Positions 7,311-16,431 of a stretch of DNA of 64,000 nucleotides are shown piece after piece. The notes under the pieces are model-generated. The model was not told the DNA's origin, made no database searches, and was given only the letters and a program-made list of their open reading frames with translations. This DNA comes from JAWLDA01 sp041686855 (lineage in GTDB: Bacteria > Bacillota > Limnochordia > DTU080 > RSA5). Where the stretch lies: assembly GCA_041686855.1 (NCBI GenBank), contig JAWLDA010000013.1, positions 1-64,000 of the forward strand, read 5' to 3'. Within the stretch, counting starts at the first letter, position 1; every line of letters starts with the position of its first letter. Position numbers and translations under genes: made by a program.

Positions 7311-8489
7311 ATGGCACTCGATCGCAAACTGCGTTACGGCATGGTCGGCGGCGGTCCCGGCGCATTCATCGGTGACGTCCACCGCAAGGCGGCCGCCATG
7401 GATGGGGAAATCGAACTCGTTGCCGGAGCCTTCTCTTCGACACCCCAGAAATCAAAAGAGCAAGGAAAGGCGTTGTTTCTCGACCCGCAACGGGTATACG
7501 GGTCTTACGAGGAGATGGCCGAGAAAGAGCGTCAGCTCCCGGACGACCAACGCATCGACTTTGTCTCAATCGTCACGCCTAACAACACTCACTTCCCGAT
7601 TGCCAAGGCGTTTATTGAGGCTGGCTTCCATATCGTTTGCGACAAGCCTATGACCCTCACCATCGAGGAGTCTGAGGAGCTTTGTCGCTTGGTAAAAAAG
7701 CACGACGTAGTCTTCGCCCTCACCCATAACTACACAGGGTATCCGATGGTGAAAGAGGCGCGTCACCTCGTTCGCCAAGGCGTCTTGGGTGAGATACGCA
7801 AGGTGGTCGTAGAGTATCCTCAAGGTTGGCTCGCGACGTTGATCGAGGCAGACGGGGCTAAACAGGCCGTGTGGCGGACAGACCCCAAGCAGGCCGGCGT
7901 CTCGTCGTGCATCGGCGACATCGGGTCGCACGCCGAAAACTTGGCCCACTACATCACGGGATTGGGGATCGTCGAGATGTGCGCCGATCTCACGACGTTC
8001 GTCCCTGGGCGTCAACTCGAAGACGACGGCAACATCCTTCTCCGATTTGATAACGGCGCTCGAGGCATCCTTTATGCGTCCCAGATCTCCATCGGTGAGG
8101 AGAACAACCTCCGGATCCGGGTCTACGGTACCCAAGCCTCACTCGAGTGGCATCAGGAGGAGCCTAACGCGTTGTACCTCAAACACCCCAACGCGCCGAC
8201 GCAAGTGTACAAGCGGGGTAACGACTACCTCTCCGATGCTGCAAAAGCCAACTCGCGTATCCCTCCCGGACACCCGGAGGCGTTCATTGAGGCGTTTGCC
8301 AATATTTACCGAAACGCCGCGCGCACAATCGCAGCAAAGATCTCAGGGGAGACGCCAACGGAGTTGGACCTCGACTTTCCAACCGTCCAGGACGGCGCTC
8401 GGGGGGTACACTTCATTCACAAGGCTGTGGAGAGTGCCAAGAGCGAAGCCAAATGGTTACGCTCCGACTACACTCCGCCCGGTGCTTGA
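7311..8489 (+). CDS. Gfo/Idh/MocA family oxidoreductase
   Basis: The 392-residue NAD(P)-dependent dehydrogenase has a Rossmann motif GMVGGGPGAFIGDVHRKA and a CDKPMT motif (catalytic Lys), followed by THNYTGYPMV and GDIGSHAENLAHY, a pattern seen in sugar/inositol dehydrogenase relatives. The reading frame is open upstream, but the ATG at 7311 is chosen because AAGGAGG lies nine bases before it and homology starts there. It is divergent from the neighbouring oxidoreductase/isomerase pair and may belong to the same catabolic regulon. Confidence 0.88.
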   Translation: MALDRKLRYGMVGGGPGAFIGDVHRKAAAMDGEIELVAGAFSSTPQKSKEQGKALFLDPQRVYGSYEEMAEKERQLPDDQRIDFVSIVTPNNTHFPIAKAFIEAGFHIVCDKPMTLTIEESEELCRLVKKHDVVFALTHNYTGYPMVKEARHLVRQGVLGEIRKVVVEYPQGWLATLIEADGAKQAVWRTDPKQAGVSSCIGDIGSHAENLAHYITGLGIVEMCADLTTFVPGRQLEDDGNILLRFDNGARGILYASQISIGEENNLRIRVYGTQASLEWHQEEPNALYLKHPNAPTQVYKRGNDYLSDAAKANSRIPPGHPEAFIEAFANIYRNAARTIAAKISGETPTELDLDFPTVQDGARGVHFIHKAVESAKSEAKWLRSDYTPPGA

Positions 8490-8660
8490 GGAGCGCCGTT
8501 GTGACGTGCATCACACTTTGATTTGAAGTGGACGCATATACTCGTGATACGCACGAGTGAGGTCACACTCTCATTGAGCTAGCGGTATTATAAACCAGCA
8601 CAGACACTTTATCAGTGTCAAGTATCGCAGGACCAACTTGCATTAGAGGAGTGAGATCGG

Positions 8661-8729
8661 GTGCTCTCATTGATCGGTCTGGTCGTTGTCGTATACTTCA
8701 TTTTGCAACACCTTGACGGCCACATCTAA
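8661..8729 (+). CDS. Possible 22-residue hydrophobic microprotein
   Basis: A GTG codon preceded by GAGGAGTGAG opens a 22-codon frame ending in TAA. The predicted peptide begins MLSLIGLVVVVYFILQ and ends in a short polar tail, so it would be a single membrane helix. Small hydrophobic peptides are common in sporulating Bacilli. Only the ribosome-binding site and hydrophobicity support it. The rest of the 8490-8811 gap shows nothing recognisable. Confidence 0.3.
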   Translation: MLSLIGLVVVVYFILQHLDGHI

Positions 8730-8811
8730 CGGCCACAACTAGATGTTGCACAAGGGTTGCGGACTGTCATGGCGCGGTTGGCTGCAATTGCAGTGAGCCA
8801 TCCGCGCCCGC

Positions 8812-9141
8812 TCACTTCATCCGTGACATGTTTAATCGGACCCATGATTCAATGCCAGCTTGTACGCCGGCGATCGCCAAGACCGCAATCGTCGGGACCA
8901 TCCACTTTGGGAAGAGCCAAAATCCAGTATACAACAAAGCGGTGATCCACATGCCGCAACACCAGTAACACGAGATCCCCTCACCGATCTTACGGATGAG
9001 ACCGCGGCCACGAGGTTCGTTTTCCTCGTCGACAAAGGGTGCGCGCAACGGACGACCCAGTTTGTCAAAGACGACGAAGTGGGTGAGACGAAAGCTTGCA
9101 AGCGCCAATAAGAGAAATTCGAACGGCGACGGAAGGATCAT
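8812..9141 (-). CDS. DUF1360 family membrane protein
   Basis: The 109-residue protein matches DUF1360 (YjcA-like): LLLALASFRLTHFVVFDKLGRPLRAPF at the N-terminus, then ISCYWCCGMWITALLY with a CxxCxxMW-like cluster inside a membrane segment, and a final helix. Bacillus members are linked to sporulation; molecular function is unknown. It lies downstream of, and co-oriented with, the large catabolic operon but about 100 bases away, so it is probably separate. Confidence 0.72.
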   Translation of the reverse strand: MILPSPFEFLLLALASFRLTHFVVFDKLGRPLRAPFVDEENEPRGRGLIRKIGEGISCYWCCGMWITALLYTGFWLFPKWMVPTIAVLAIAGVQAGIESWVRLNMSRMK

Positions 9142-9237
9142 GAGGTTAGCCTTTCCCCCGGCTCACCCTACCCAACCACGCGCCGCGCGATTTCAATCGC
9201 CCGGTTGATTTACGTCCGTAGACACGTCACAGCAGTA

Positions 9238-10044
9238 CTAGATCCCGTACCCTTCCCCCGTTAAGCCTTCATACGCTACACTGGGCATTTGGGTGGCCAA
9301 CTTTCCGCCGCTCACGTCGACCAAGCTTCCGGTAATGTACCCAGCCAAATCAGAGGCGAGGAAGCAAATGAGATTCGCCACATCCTGAGGTTTGCCCCAC
9401 CGTCGGAGTGTCAAGGTGTCCATGAGTCGCTCTTGTTTCTCGGCAGGAGCCTCCGCAAAGTGGTTCATCTCTGTAGGAATCATCCCCGGAGCGTAAGCGT
9501 TCACCGTAACATCCCATGGGCCCAACTCGCCGGCCAACACCCGAGTGAGGTAGACGACACCCGCTTTCGAGGACGCGTAAGCCGCTCCTCCGATCGTCGG
9601 GACGATCGCGGCAAACGAAGCCGCATTGATGATCCGTCCCGATCGCTGTCTCTTCATCACCGGGACAACCGCTTTGCACATGAGAAACGTTCCTTTGAGG
9701 TTGACGTCCTGACATAAGTCCCATGACTCTTCGGAGAACGCTTCGACGTTCTCCATGGGCGCGACACCGGCATTGTTTACGAGGATATCGACTCGCCCGA
9801 ACTCCTCGACAACGGCTTGGACGGTCTGCTTTGTCTGGGCCTCGTCCCGGACGTCACAGATGTGTTGAGCACCTTCCCATCCCTGCTGGCCGAACTGGGC
9901 ACCCACGTCTTCCAGCAGCTCTTGCCGGATATCGGTGACCACCGTCTTGACCCCTTCGCTGGCCAATGTTGAAGCGATCTCCCGACCAATGCCACGTCCG
10001 GCGCCGGTTACGATAGCGACCTTTCCTTTCAGGTCAATGATCAT
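9238..10044 (-). CDS. SDR family oxidoreductase
   Basis: This short-chain dehydrogenase of about 268 residues has TGAGRGIGREIA (cofactor), NNAG, and the catalytic Ser-Tyr-Lys set (NAASFAA; YASSKAG). The VNAYAPGMIPTEMNHF segment is typical of classical SDRs acting on sugars or hydroxy acids. The frame is open further upstream, but ATG at 10044 (MIIDLKGKVAIV) gives the normal SDR N-terminus. It is the last gene of the eight-gene operon. The substrate is unknown. Confidence 0.87.
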   Translation of the reverse strand: MIIDLKGKVAIVTGAGRGIGREIASTLASEGVKTVVTDIRQELLEDVGAQFGQQGWEGAQHICDVRDEAQTKQTVQAVVEEFGRVDILVNNAGVAPMENVEAFSEESWDLCQDVNLKGTFLMCKAVVPVMKRQRSGRIINAASFAAIVPTIGGAAYASSKAGVVYLTRVLAGELGPWDVTVNAYAPGMIPTEMNHFAEAPAEKQERLMDTLTLRRWGKPQDVANLICFLASDLAGYITGSLVDVSGGKLATQMPSVAYEGLTGEGYGI

Positions 10045-10105
10045 TTGAAATCCAACACCTACTACTTTCCCTGATAGGATTTTAGGCTGGGTCTCTAGCC
10101 AAATC

Positions 10106-10867
10106 TTAGCGCAGCGGCGTCTTGGGAACCACGACGACCTCACTGATATTGACGTGTGCCGGGGTCGACGCAAGGTAAAGGCACAGGTCGGCAATGTCTT
10201 CAGACTTGAGAGCCGCCGCCCGCTCCTGGTCGCTCGGCGGTTGGGGCCGGCGGTCGATCAGTGGTGTGTCACAAAGCCCAGGATAGACAACCGAGAAACG
10301 AACACTCCCGCCTGCGAGTTCGGTCATCGCACCGTGGACGATACCGTCGACTCCCCGCTTTGCAGCCTGATAGGCGATCCCCGAAGCATCCCCACGTTTT
10401 GCAGAGACACTGGATATGTAGATTACGAGTGCATCGTCTTGATTCCGCAGAATTGGTAGGACAGTTTGGGTGCAGTGATACGCACCCGTGAGGTGCGTCG
10501 CGATGAGATCGTCCCAGTCCTGGGGAGAGAGCACATCAATGCCGCGTTGCGGTACATTGATACCAGCGGCGTAGACGAGTACATCAATGCGCCCGTACCG
10601 CGAAGCAGCCTTTTGCAAGCCACTCTCGACGCTCGTCCGATCGCGGACGTCCATTTCAAGAGGGAGAACACTCCCCGCGGCAGTTTGAGTCGAGGCGCGT
10701 TCAAGCACTTCGTTTTCGAGCGATTTGAGCGCGTCCAACCGACGAGCACAGGCGACGACGTGCGCTCCGTTGATGGCCAGCGCAAGACTGGTGGCACGCC
10801 CCATCCCGCTGCTTGCCCCAACCACGACAATAGCCTTGCCTTTCACTTCTGATCTGCTCAAGTGCAA
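10106..10867 (-). CDS. SDR family oxidoreductase
   Basis: This 253-residue short-chain dehydrogenase has VVGASSGMGRATSLAL near the N-terminus, a VYAAGIN motif in the NNAG position, YISSVSA and the catalytic YQAAKRG. The C-terminal part, with YLASTPAHVNISEVVVVPKTPLR, resembles the YdfG/serine-dehydrogenase-like branch. It lies 20 bases after the sulfatase gene and 61 before the next SDR, so it is operonic. It is not a close copy of that SDR, so the two probably handle different intermediates. Confidence 0.85.
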   Translation of the reverse strand: MHLSRSEVKGKAIVVVGASSGMGRATSLALAINGAHVVACARRLDALKSLENEVLERASTQTAAGSVLPLEMDVRDRTSVESGLQKAASRYGRIDVLVYAAGINVPQRGIDVLSPQDWDDLIATHLTGAYHCTQTVLPILRNQDDALVIYISSVSAKRGDASGIAYQAAKRGVDGIVHGAMTELAGGSVRFSVVYPGLCDTPLIDRRPQPPSDQERAAALKSEDIADLCLYLASTPAHVNISEVVVVPKTPLR

Positions 10868-10887
10868 CCTACTCCTCCGAAGATTCC

Positions 10888-12282
10888 TTACTCTGCCAAA
10901 AGCGGCAGACCAAAGTACGCCTGACTACGATTCCACTCATCCAAATACCCGTACCTTCGGATTAATTCCTCCCAGGGGAGCAGGTCGTCATGGGTTGCAA
11001 TGTACTCGTCCAACTTCGCGAGCAACTTCGCCTTGAGACGGGCGTACTCACTGCGGTGAATCAGGTTGTGCTGTTGATATGGGTCGCGTACGTTATCAAA
11101 GAGGAGAAAACCGTCGTCCCTCGCACTGCGGGCAATCGTGAATCGATCGGTCCTTAGACCGCGCCACTCCGTCCCGTGCCGCGCCGCCGCTTGGTGGCAC
11201 GGAATGAGGTCGAATATGTAGCACTCATCCCGTCCTTTCGCCTCAGGGTCGGTGAAGAGCGTGTGCAAGTCCCATCCGTCGACCCCATGGGTTACGTCGG
11301 CGCCGGCTAAAGCGAGGAGGCTGATCGGCAGATCCACAATCCCAATCAACTCGTCGCATTCGCCGACGCGCGTGCGGCCCTTCCACGAGAGAAGCAATGG
11401 TACGCGGATCGACTCCTCGTATGGTAGCTGCTTGTTGGTAAACTCGTGACTTCCCAGCATATCTCCATGATCGCTGGTGTACACGACAATCGTTGAGTCC
11501 AGTTGCCCAGTCTCCTCGAGCGCAGCCACGAGCCGACCGAACTCCGCGTCCAATGCGCTGATGTGCGCGTAGTAGCCTCGGTACGCCTCAAGCGTCTCCT
11601 CGCGGCTCCACCGCCTATTACGGGTTGCGATCGCGCTCTTTCCCACGTTGGGTCGGAGGGTGAGCGGACGCTCTCGGTACAGCTCCAGATACTCTTCGGG
11701 CGCCTGATGGTACGGATCGTGTGGCGGACCCCAAGAGAGGACGAGCGACCAAGGAGCCCCCGTCTTACGTTGTTGGTTACGGCGGATGAAATCTATAGCG
11801 AGATCCGTTTGCGCCGTTGGCTCGTACCCGTCCACTTCAACTCGCCGATTACTTTCATCGTAGTAGTGCGCGTCGAGGTAGCGGTGAGCACAGTTGCACA
11901 CTTTCCACTCCTCAAAGCCGAATCGATCCGGCCCTGCCGGAATGTACTGCTCTCGCGGTACACCGGCAAGATGCCACTTGCCGATGTACCCGGTATGATA
12001 CCCCGCCGTTCCCAACATGTGCGCAACGCTGACGGCTCCCTCCCGCAACGGCAAGTCGTTGGAGAGTGCACCGTGTCTCATGGGCAACAATCCCGTTAAG
12101 AGCGTGCCTCGAGCCGGAACGCAGAGCGGCGAGTTGGAGACGCAGCCGTTCATTTGGAGAGCGCCCTGAGCGAACGCATCCAGCTGGGGTGTCTCGACCT
12201 CTGTGTTGCCGTAACAGCCTAAGTCACACCAACGGTGCTGATCCGAGAAAACCCATAGGATGTTTGGTCGTGTCGGCGTCAT
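10888..12282 (-). CDS. Sulfatase family protein (type I, CxPxR)
   Basis: The 464-residue alkaline-phosphatase-fold hydrolase has the formylglycine signature CVPARGTLLTG, with Cys54 as the residue to be oxidised to formylglycine. A metal-binding FSDQH lies near residue 14 and the second metal motif TSDHGDMLGSH in the middle. No signal peptide is seen, so it should act in the cytoplasm. ATG at 12282 is preferred because AGGAG precedes it and the conserved RPNILWVFSDQH begins there. No maturation enzyme is in the window. Phosphonate or phosphodiester substrates are possible in this superfamily, but the Cys signature favours sulfate esters. Confidence 0.88.
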   Translation of the reverse strand: MTPTRPNILWVFSDQHRWCDLGCYGNTEVETPQLDAFAQGALQMNGCVSNSPLCVPARGTLLTGLLPMRHGALSNDLPLREGAVSVAHMLGTAGYHTGYIGKWHLAGVPREQYIPAGPDRFGFEEWKVCNCAHRYLDAHYYDESNRRVEVDGYEPTAQTDLAIDFIRRNQQRKTGAPWSLVLSWGPPHDPYHQAPEEYLELYRERPLTLRPNVGKSAIATRNRRWSREETLEAYRGYYAHISALDAEFGRLVAALEETGQLDSTIVVYTSDHGDMLGSHEFTNKQLPYEESIRVPLLLSWKGRTRVGECDELIGIVDLPISLLALAGADVTHGVDGWDLHTLFTDPEAKGRDECYIFDLIPCHQAAARHGTEWRGLRTDRFTIARSARDDGFLLFDNVRDPYQQHNLIHRSEYARLKAKLLAKLDEYIATHDDLLPWEELIRRYGYLDEWNRSQAYFGLPLLAE

Positions 12283-12304
12283 GGCACTCTCCTGTGTCGT
12301 CAGG

Positions 12305-13612
12305 TTACTGCTGTTGTTCCCGCTGCAGATGCTCACGGACAATCGCCGTCAGACGACTCTGCAGGTCGTTGATGAACTGCGGCAGCGCAATCTGCTTGGT
12401 GACCAGTGCCCTCTGAGTCTCCACGACTGGACCCGTTACGGCCGCCTGCAAGGTAGATGGCCAGGTGACTGAGCCGTCGATGGGACTGTAAAGCTCCGAC
12501 CAAATCAACATGTTGGGATTCTGACGTGCGTACTCCTGAAAGATCGGGTGCTGCGCGGCCGACAGCGTTGCCGGTGGATAACCGATCGACGCGTTATAGC
12601 GAGCCAGCATCTCAGGTTGCAGCACAAACTTGATGAACTCCCAAGCAGCCTCTTGACGCTCGGGCGAGACGTTCATGATCGCTAAACTGCGATCAGAGAA
12701 ACGTGTGCTCGGTCGTGACGCGCTGTCGTAACGCAGAGGTGGAGCCGTCCGCAACGGGCTCTCCAACTGGTCCCATGTATTCTGTCGGTAGGTAGCATCC
12801 GAGACGTAGGCTGTGCGATGTCCACGAGCCTCATCATTCGGTCCACCCGGGAAGAAGGTGTAGTGCAGAATCTCCTCGTCGATAAGCTCCATGATCCAGC
12901 TAGCGGTGAGTCGTACCGGCTCGGAGTCGACGACGACCTGGTAATCCTGAGTAATGTACTCACCGCCGACTTGTCCTAAGAGGACGACGTCAAACTGAAA
13001 CGGATGTCGAGCCACGAGTCCGTAGGTTTCAATGGTCTGATCGGGTCCAAACCGGCGGGCCTCTCTCGACTGCACCCGTAGGTCCTCCCAAGTCCATCCT
13101 TCTTGGGGCTCGGGAATCGCCAAGTTAGCAAGGATCTCCGGATTGTAGTAGAGCCCCTCAATTTGCAAAAAGATTGGGAGACTGTACAACACGCCGGCGA
13201 CGCGGTTTTGCGAATTGAGTGTCGCCGGGAAGAAATCCCGCAAAAAGGCCTCCCCTTCGCGGGCGACGAAGGGCTCCATGCTCGCCAGCCACCCTTGAGA
13301 AGCGTAGGCGTTGTTAAACGCCACGGCGCTCTCAATCATGTCGGGTAGGTCGTCCGCAAGATAAGCCGCCGTGATCGCCTCCACTCCCTCGCCGCCGGGA
13401 TGGATAGTGACACGGATACGATCCTGACTCTGGTTAAACTCCTCGATGATCGGCTCTAAATGCTCCATATGGGAGCTATTGCCTCGAATGGTCAGCTCTA
13501 ACGGTTGCGCCATAGCCGACTGCGTTAAGAGCAGAGCAATAAGAGCCAGTAAAAGTCCAAACAGTGTCGGAATGTGTGCGACTCGTCTCGTCCAAAACGA
13601 TTGTTGACTCAC
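12305..13612 (-). CDS. Extracellular solute-binding protein, ABC sugar type (copy 1)
   Basis: The 435-residue protein has a signal peptide (RR, a hydrophobic stretch and an AMA-QP cleavage site) and a family-1-like solute-binding body (FNQSQDRIRVTIHPGG, DLPDMIESAVAFNNAYASQGWL, EGLYYNPEILANLAIPEP, AWEFIKFVLQPEMLARYNASIGYPP). The GTG at 13612 aligns exactly with the start of the second copy (MS-QS). No lipobox cysteine is present, which is unusual for a Gram-positive binding protein. No ABC permease or ATPase is nearby. It shares most residues with the protein at 16432-17727. Confidence 0.88.
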   Translation of the reverse strand: MSQQSFWTRRVAHIPTLFGLLLALIALLLTQSAMAQPLELTIRGNSSHMEHLEPIIEEFNQSQDRIRVTIHPGGEGVEAITAAYLADDLPDMIESAVAFNNAYASQGWLASMEPFVAREGEAFLRDFFPATLNSQNRVAGVLYSLPIFLQIEGLYYNPEILANLAIPEPQEGWTWEDLRVQSREARRFGPDQTIETYGLVARHPFQFDVVLLGQVGGEYITQDYQVVVDSEPVRLTASWIMELIDEEILHYTFFPGGPNDEARGHRTAYVSDATYRQNTWDQLESPLRTAPPLRYDSASRPSTRFSDRSLAIMNVSPERQEAAWEFIKFVLQPEMLARYNASIGYPPATLSAAQHPIFQEYARQNPNMLIWSELYSPIDGSVTWPSTLQAAVTGPVVETQRALVTKQIALPQFINDLQSRLTAIVREHLQREQQQ

Positions 13613-13716
13613 CAATAACAACCCCCAGCTCAAGATAGAGTGAATAAATTGACTATTAATCACTTTCGAACCGGAGGGACTACTTCCTTTTGGTTTAGAC
13701 AGAAAAGTTTGGCAAC

Positions 13717-14358
13717 CTACTCGTCCAGCACGTCATAAAGGGCGTTGGCGATTACCATGTGGCCGGAGAGATTTGGGTGCACGGGCTCTGGACAGAAGCG
13801 GCCAGGATCCCGGTAGCGAAGTTGTTCACTAAAGAGATCGTGTGTTTGGATTAAGCGTGCGTCGTACGCTTGGGCCAGCTCGTGGACCACCTCAATGTAC
13901 GCCGGGAGCGCATCCAACACTCGACTGCACCAACTTTGTCCACTGCGGTCGGTGCTGATGTAAAAGGGATCGATCAAGATGAGTCTGCATGAAAGAGCGG
14001 TCTTGGCTCGCTCCAAAATCTCTGAGTAAGTCGAACGGAAGTGATCTACGCCCACGCCGGTCTGAGCGTCCCGAACGTACGAGTGGAGATCGTTGATGCC
14101 GATCTTGACGGAGAGCCAGTCCGGCTTGTGCCGGATCACGTCATCTTCCCATCGATCACGGAGATCGGTCACTTTGTTGCCGCCGATGCCCATGTTGGTG
14201 AAGCGAATATTACGCTCGGGGTGACGCGCAGTCACCAAATCGATAAAGAGCTTTACGTATCCGTTACCAAACGGTGCTTCCGCGCCTCTACGCCCGCAAT
14301 CGGTGATCGAGTCGCCGATCAGCACCATCGACTCTCCGTCTTGAATGGCGAATCCCAA
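13717..14358 (-). CDS. SGNH/GDSL hydrolase
   Basis: The 213-residue esterase-like protein has all four SGNH blocks: GDSITD (Ser nucleophile, near residue 16), MGIGGNKV (Gly), KIGINDLHSY (Asn) and EPVHPNLSGH (Asp/His region). These enzymes remove acyl groups from carbohydrates, lipids or peptidoglycan. No signal peptide is visible, so it probably deacylates an imported compound. It sits between the amidohydrolase and the first solute-binding protein gene in the operon. Confidence 0.87.
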   Translation of the reverse strand: MGFAIQDGESMVLIGDSITDCGRRGAEAPFGNGYVKLFIDLVTARHPERNIRFTNMGIGGNKVTDLRDRWEDDVIRHKPDWLSVKIGINDLHSYVRDAQTGVGVDHFRSTYSEILERAKTALSCRLILIDPFYISTDRSGQSWCSRVLDALPAYIEVVHELAQAYDARLIQTHDLFSEQLRYRDPGRFCPEPVHPNLSGHMVIANALYDVLDE

Positions 14359-14378
14359 TTCCCTCTCCTCCTTGGACG

Positions 14379-15257
14379 TTAACCTTCGAGACCGAGCAAT
14401 TCCAGACTCTCTCGGTAGATGATCTGTTCGAGCGCATCCTCCGGCACACTCGGCAGTCCGCTACCCTTGACAATGCTGTTGACCGATCGGAGCGCGTCGA
14501 TGTTCTCTTGTGGCGTCGTTACGGGAAAGTCCGAACCAAAGAGGAGTTTATGCAAGACGTTCCACTCCGTGGCGAGCCTCAAAGCATTGTAAAAGGACCA
14601 GGGTCGATAAAAGAGTCCGGAAATGTCGGCGTACACGTGAGGATGCTTGCGAATCACAGTCATCGTATCCGGCTGCCAAGGGTGGCCCATGTGAGCCATC
14701 ACGATGCGAAGCTCAGGGAATTCGATCGCTATCTCATCCATGATGAGCGGGTGCGCATATCGTATTGGAGCCGTACGGATGGGGGACGTCCCCTGGTGAA
14801 AGAGGACCGGCAGTCCCAATTCTTCAGCTCTGCGGTAAACAGCCCGGGCCGAATCTCCCAACGGGTCGAAACGCTGATAGTTCGGCCCGAGCTTAATGCC
14901 TTTTAGCCCAAGATCTTGCGTGGCTCGTTCGATCTCGTCGAGACTTCCTGGTACATCGGGGTGGACGGAGAGGAAGCCGATCAGCTTGTCGGGCGCTTGC
15001 GCCACAAATCGAGCCGTCTTCTCATTGACGCCTTCGACACCCTTTGGATCAGGTACGCTTCCGGAAGTGTCGCCCACTCGAAGCGCGATATTAAAGACGA
15101 TTGCTTTGTCAACGGGCTCCATCGCTTGAAGATAGTCAGCCCACGTGTTCGTGGCACGCACGGCTCGATCGGGTCGCCACTTATCGTTTACGACCACCTC
15201 GTCCGCTGGGATCGTCTCTTCGTGCGTAGGTGTGTGCGTGTGCACGTCGACAATCAT
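14379..15257 (-). CDS. Amidohydrolase family protein (amidohydrolase-2 type)
   Basis: This metal-dependent TIM-barrel hydrolase or decarboxylase has about 292 residues. VDVHTHTPTH at the N-terminus gives the HxH metal ligands, GIKLGPNYQRFDP and LFHQGTSP follow, and AHMGHP and LLFGSDFPVTTPQ carry the later His and Asp ligands. Family members hydrolyse lactones or decarboxylate aromatic acids. ATG at 15257 is chosen because GAGGAGG lies about ten bases upstream, inside the longer open frame. In this operon a sugar-lactone substrate is plausible but unproven. Confidence 0.83.
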   Translation of the reverse strand: MIVDVHTHTPTHEETIPADEVVVNDKWRPDRAVRATNTWADYLQAMEPVDKAIVFNIALRVGDTSGSVPDPKGVEGVNEKTARFVAQAPDKLIGFLSVHPDVPGSLDEIERATQDLGLKGIKLGPNYQRFDPLGDSARAVYRRAEELGLPVLFHQGTSPIRTAPIRYAHPLIMDEIAIEFPELRIVMAHMGHPWQPDTMTVIRKHPHVYADISGLFYRPWSFYNALRLATEWNVLHKLLFGSDFPVTTPQENIDALRSVNSIVKGSGLPSVPEDALEQIIYRESLELLGLEG

Positions 15258-15340
15258 ACTCGTCTTCCTCCTCATTTACGAGAGCCCGCCCACTACCGAT
15301 TACCATCAGTTCGAGCCCGATCGTAAAGCCTTTAAGTCTG

Positions 15341-16399
15341 TTACCTTTGGCCAGCGCTGCGATCAAAGCGAAGCGAGTTTCCGGTCAACGGTAACGCCAC
15401 CTGCGCCCCACCGCGGCGGTGCGATTCGATTGCACCAATCAGCATCTGCATGTTGGAGCGCGCAATGTGTGCGCCCCCCCTGGGCGGTTCCCCTGTGTCC
15501 AGCGAGTGGAGAATATCCTCGATTAGCCGTGTCGTCGAGCTCGTCTTCTCGATCTTTGGGTACGGCTGTTCAACGAACCCGCCACCGCCGGATTGGTCGC
15601 GCACCCGCAACTTCCAGTCGGTCCCATTGGCCAGAGCCGAAATCGTCCCTCGTTCGCAAATCGCCTCATACTCACTTTGACGTGGTGTCAACAGCATGTA
15701 CACGGTGACTCCGTTATCGAACTTGACAATCCCCTCGGCCTGCGGATCGACCGGGACGATTCCGTCAGGAAACTCTCTATCCAACCCGGGAAGATTGGCC
15801 TGAACCCAAACTGGCGTCGCGTCGTTCGCAATACGCATGGCCAGATCCAAGGTGTGACTCGAGGTGTTAAAGAGAGTTCCGTTGTTGTAGATGATAAACG
15901 ACTTCAACTTGCCTAGTTCACCACTGTCGATGCGCGCTTTCATCGCATCGTACCCGACGTCCCAGCGCCGGTTAGTCCCCATGTTGAGCACGACGCCGTG
16001 GCGCTCGACTGCTGCGACGATTTGGTCGGCTTCTTCAAGCGACGCACATAGCGGCTTCTCGCAGTACAGCGCTTTTACGCCGTGCTCGCATGCGAACAGA
16101 GCGATCTCAGCCCGTTGCTCGGGCTGAGTCGCTATACTGACGATGTCGGGCTTTTGCTCTTCGATCAACTTGCGGTAATCCGTGTATTGACCCGTTGGCG
16201 GAATGTTGTACCGCTCGCCAAAACGGGCGATGGCTTCGGGGCGAACGTCTGCGCAGGCGACAAGCTCGGTGCGCTCCACCGCCATGTAGCCGGCCGCATG
16301 GGAGTACGGCAGCATCCAAGGGAATCGATCTGCGACTTCGTCGTCGATGAATCCGCCCATGCGGCTACACCCGATCACTGCAACGCGATACGTCTTCAT
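15341..16399 (-). CDS. Gfo/Idh/MocA family oxidoreductase
   Basis: The 352-residue dehydrogenase has VAVIGCSRMGGFID as the Rossmann motif and YCEKPLCASLEEAD with the catalytic lysine. NMGTNRRWDVGYDAMK and the C-terminal barrel complete the usual architecture. ATG at 16399 is used; a TTG directly before it would add one residue. The gene follows the second solute-binding protein by 32 bases. It could oxidise the imported sugar, giving a lactone for the amidohydrolase next to it. Confidence 0.87.
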   Translation of the reverse strand: MKTYRVAVIGCSRMGGFIDDEVADRFPWMLPYSHAAGYMAVERTELVACADVRPEAIARFGERYNIPPTGQYTDYRKLIEEQKPDIVSIATQPEQRAEIALFACEHGVKALYCEKPLCASLEEADQIVAAVERHGVVLNMGTNRRWDVGYDAMKARIDSGELGKLKSFIIYNNGTLFNTSSHTLDLAMRIANDATPVWVQANLPGLDREFPDGIVPVDPQAEGIVKFDNGVTVYMLLTPRQSEYEAICERGTISALANGTDWKLRVRDQSGGGGFVEQPYPKIEKTSSTTRLIEDILHSLDTGEPPRGGAHIARSNMQMLIGAIESHRRGGAQVALPLTGNSLRFDRSAGQR

Positions 16400-16431
16400 C
16401 AATTTACGCCTCTTTCTGGTCTCCTAGCTTA

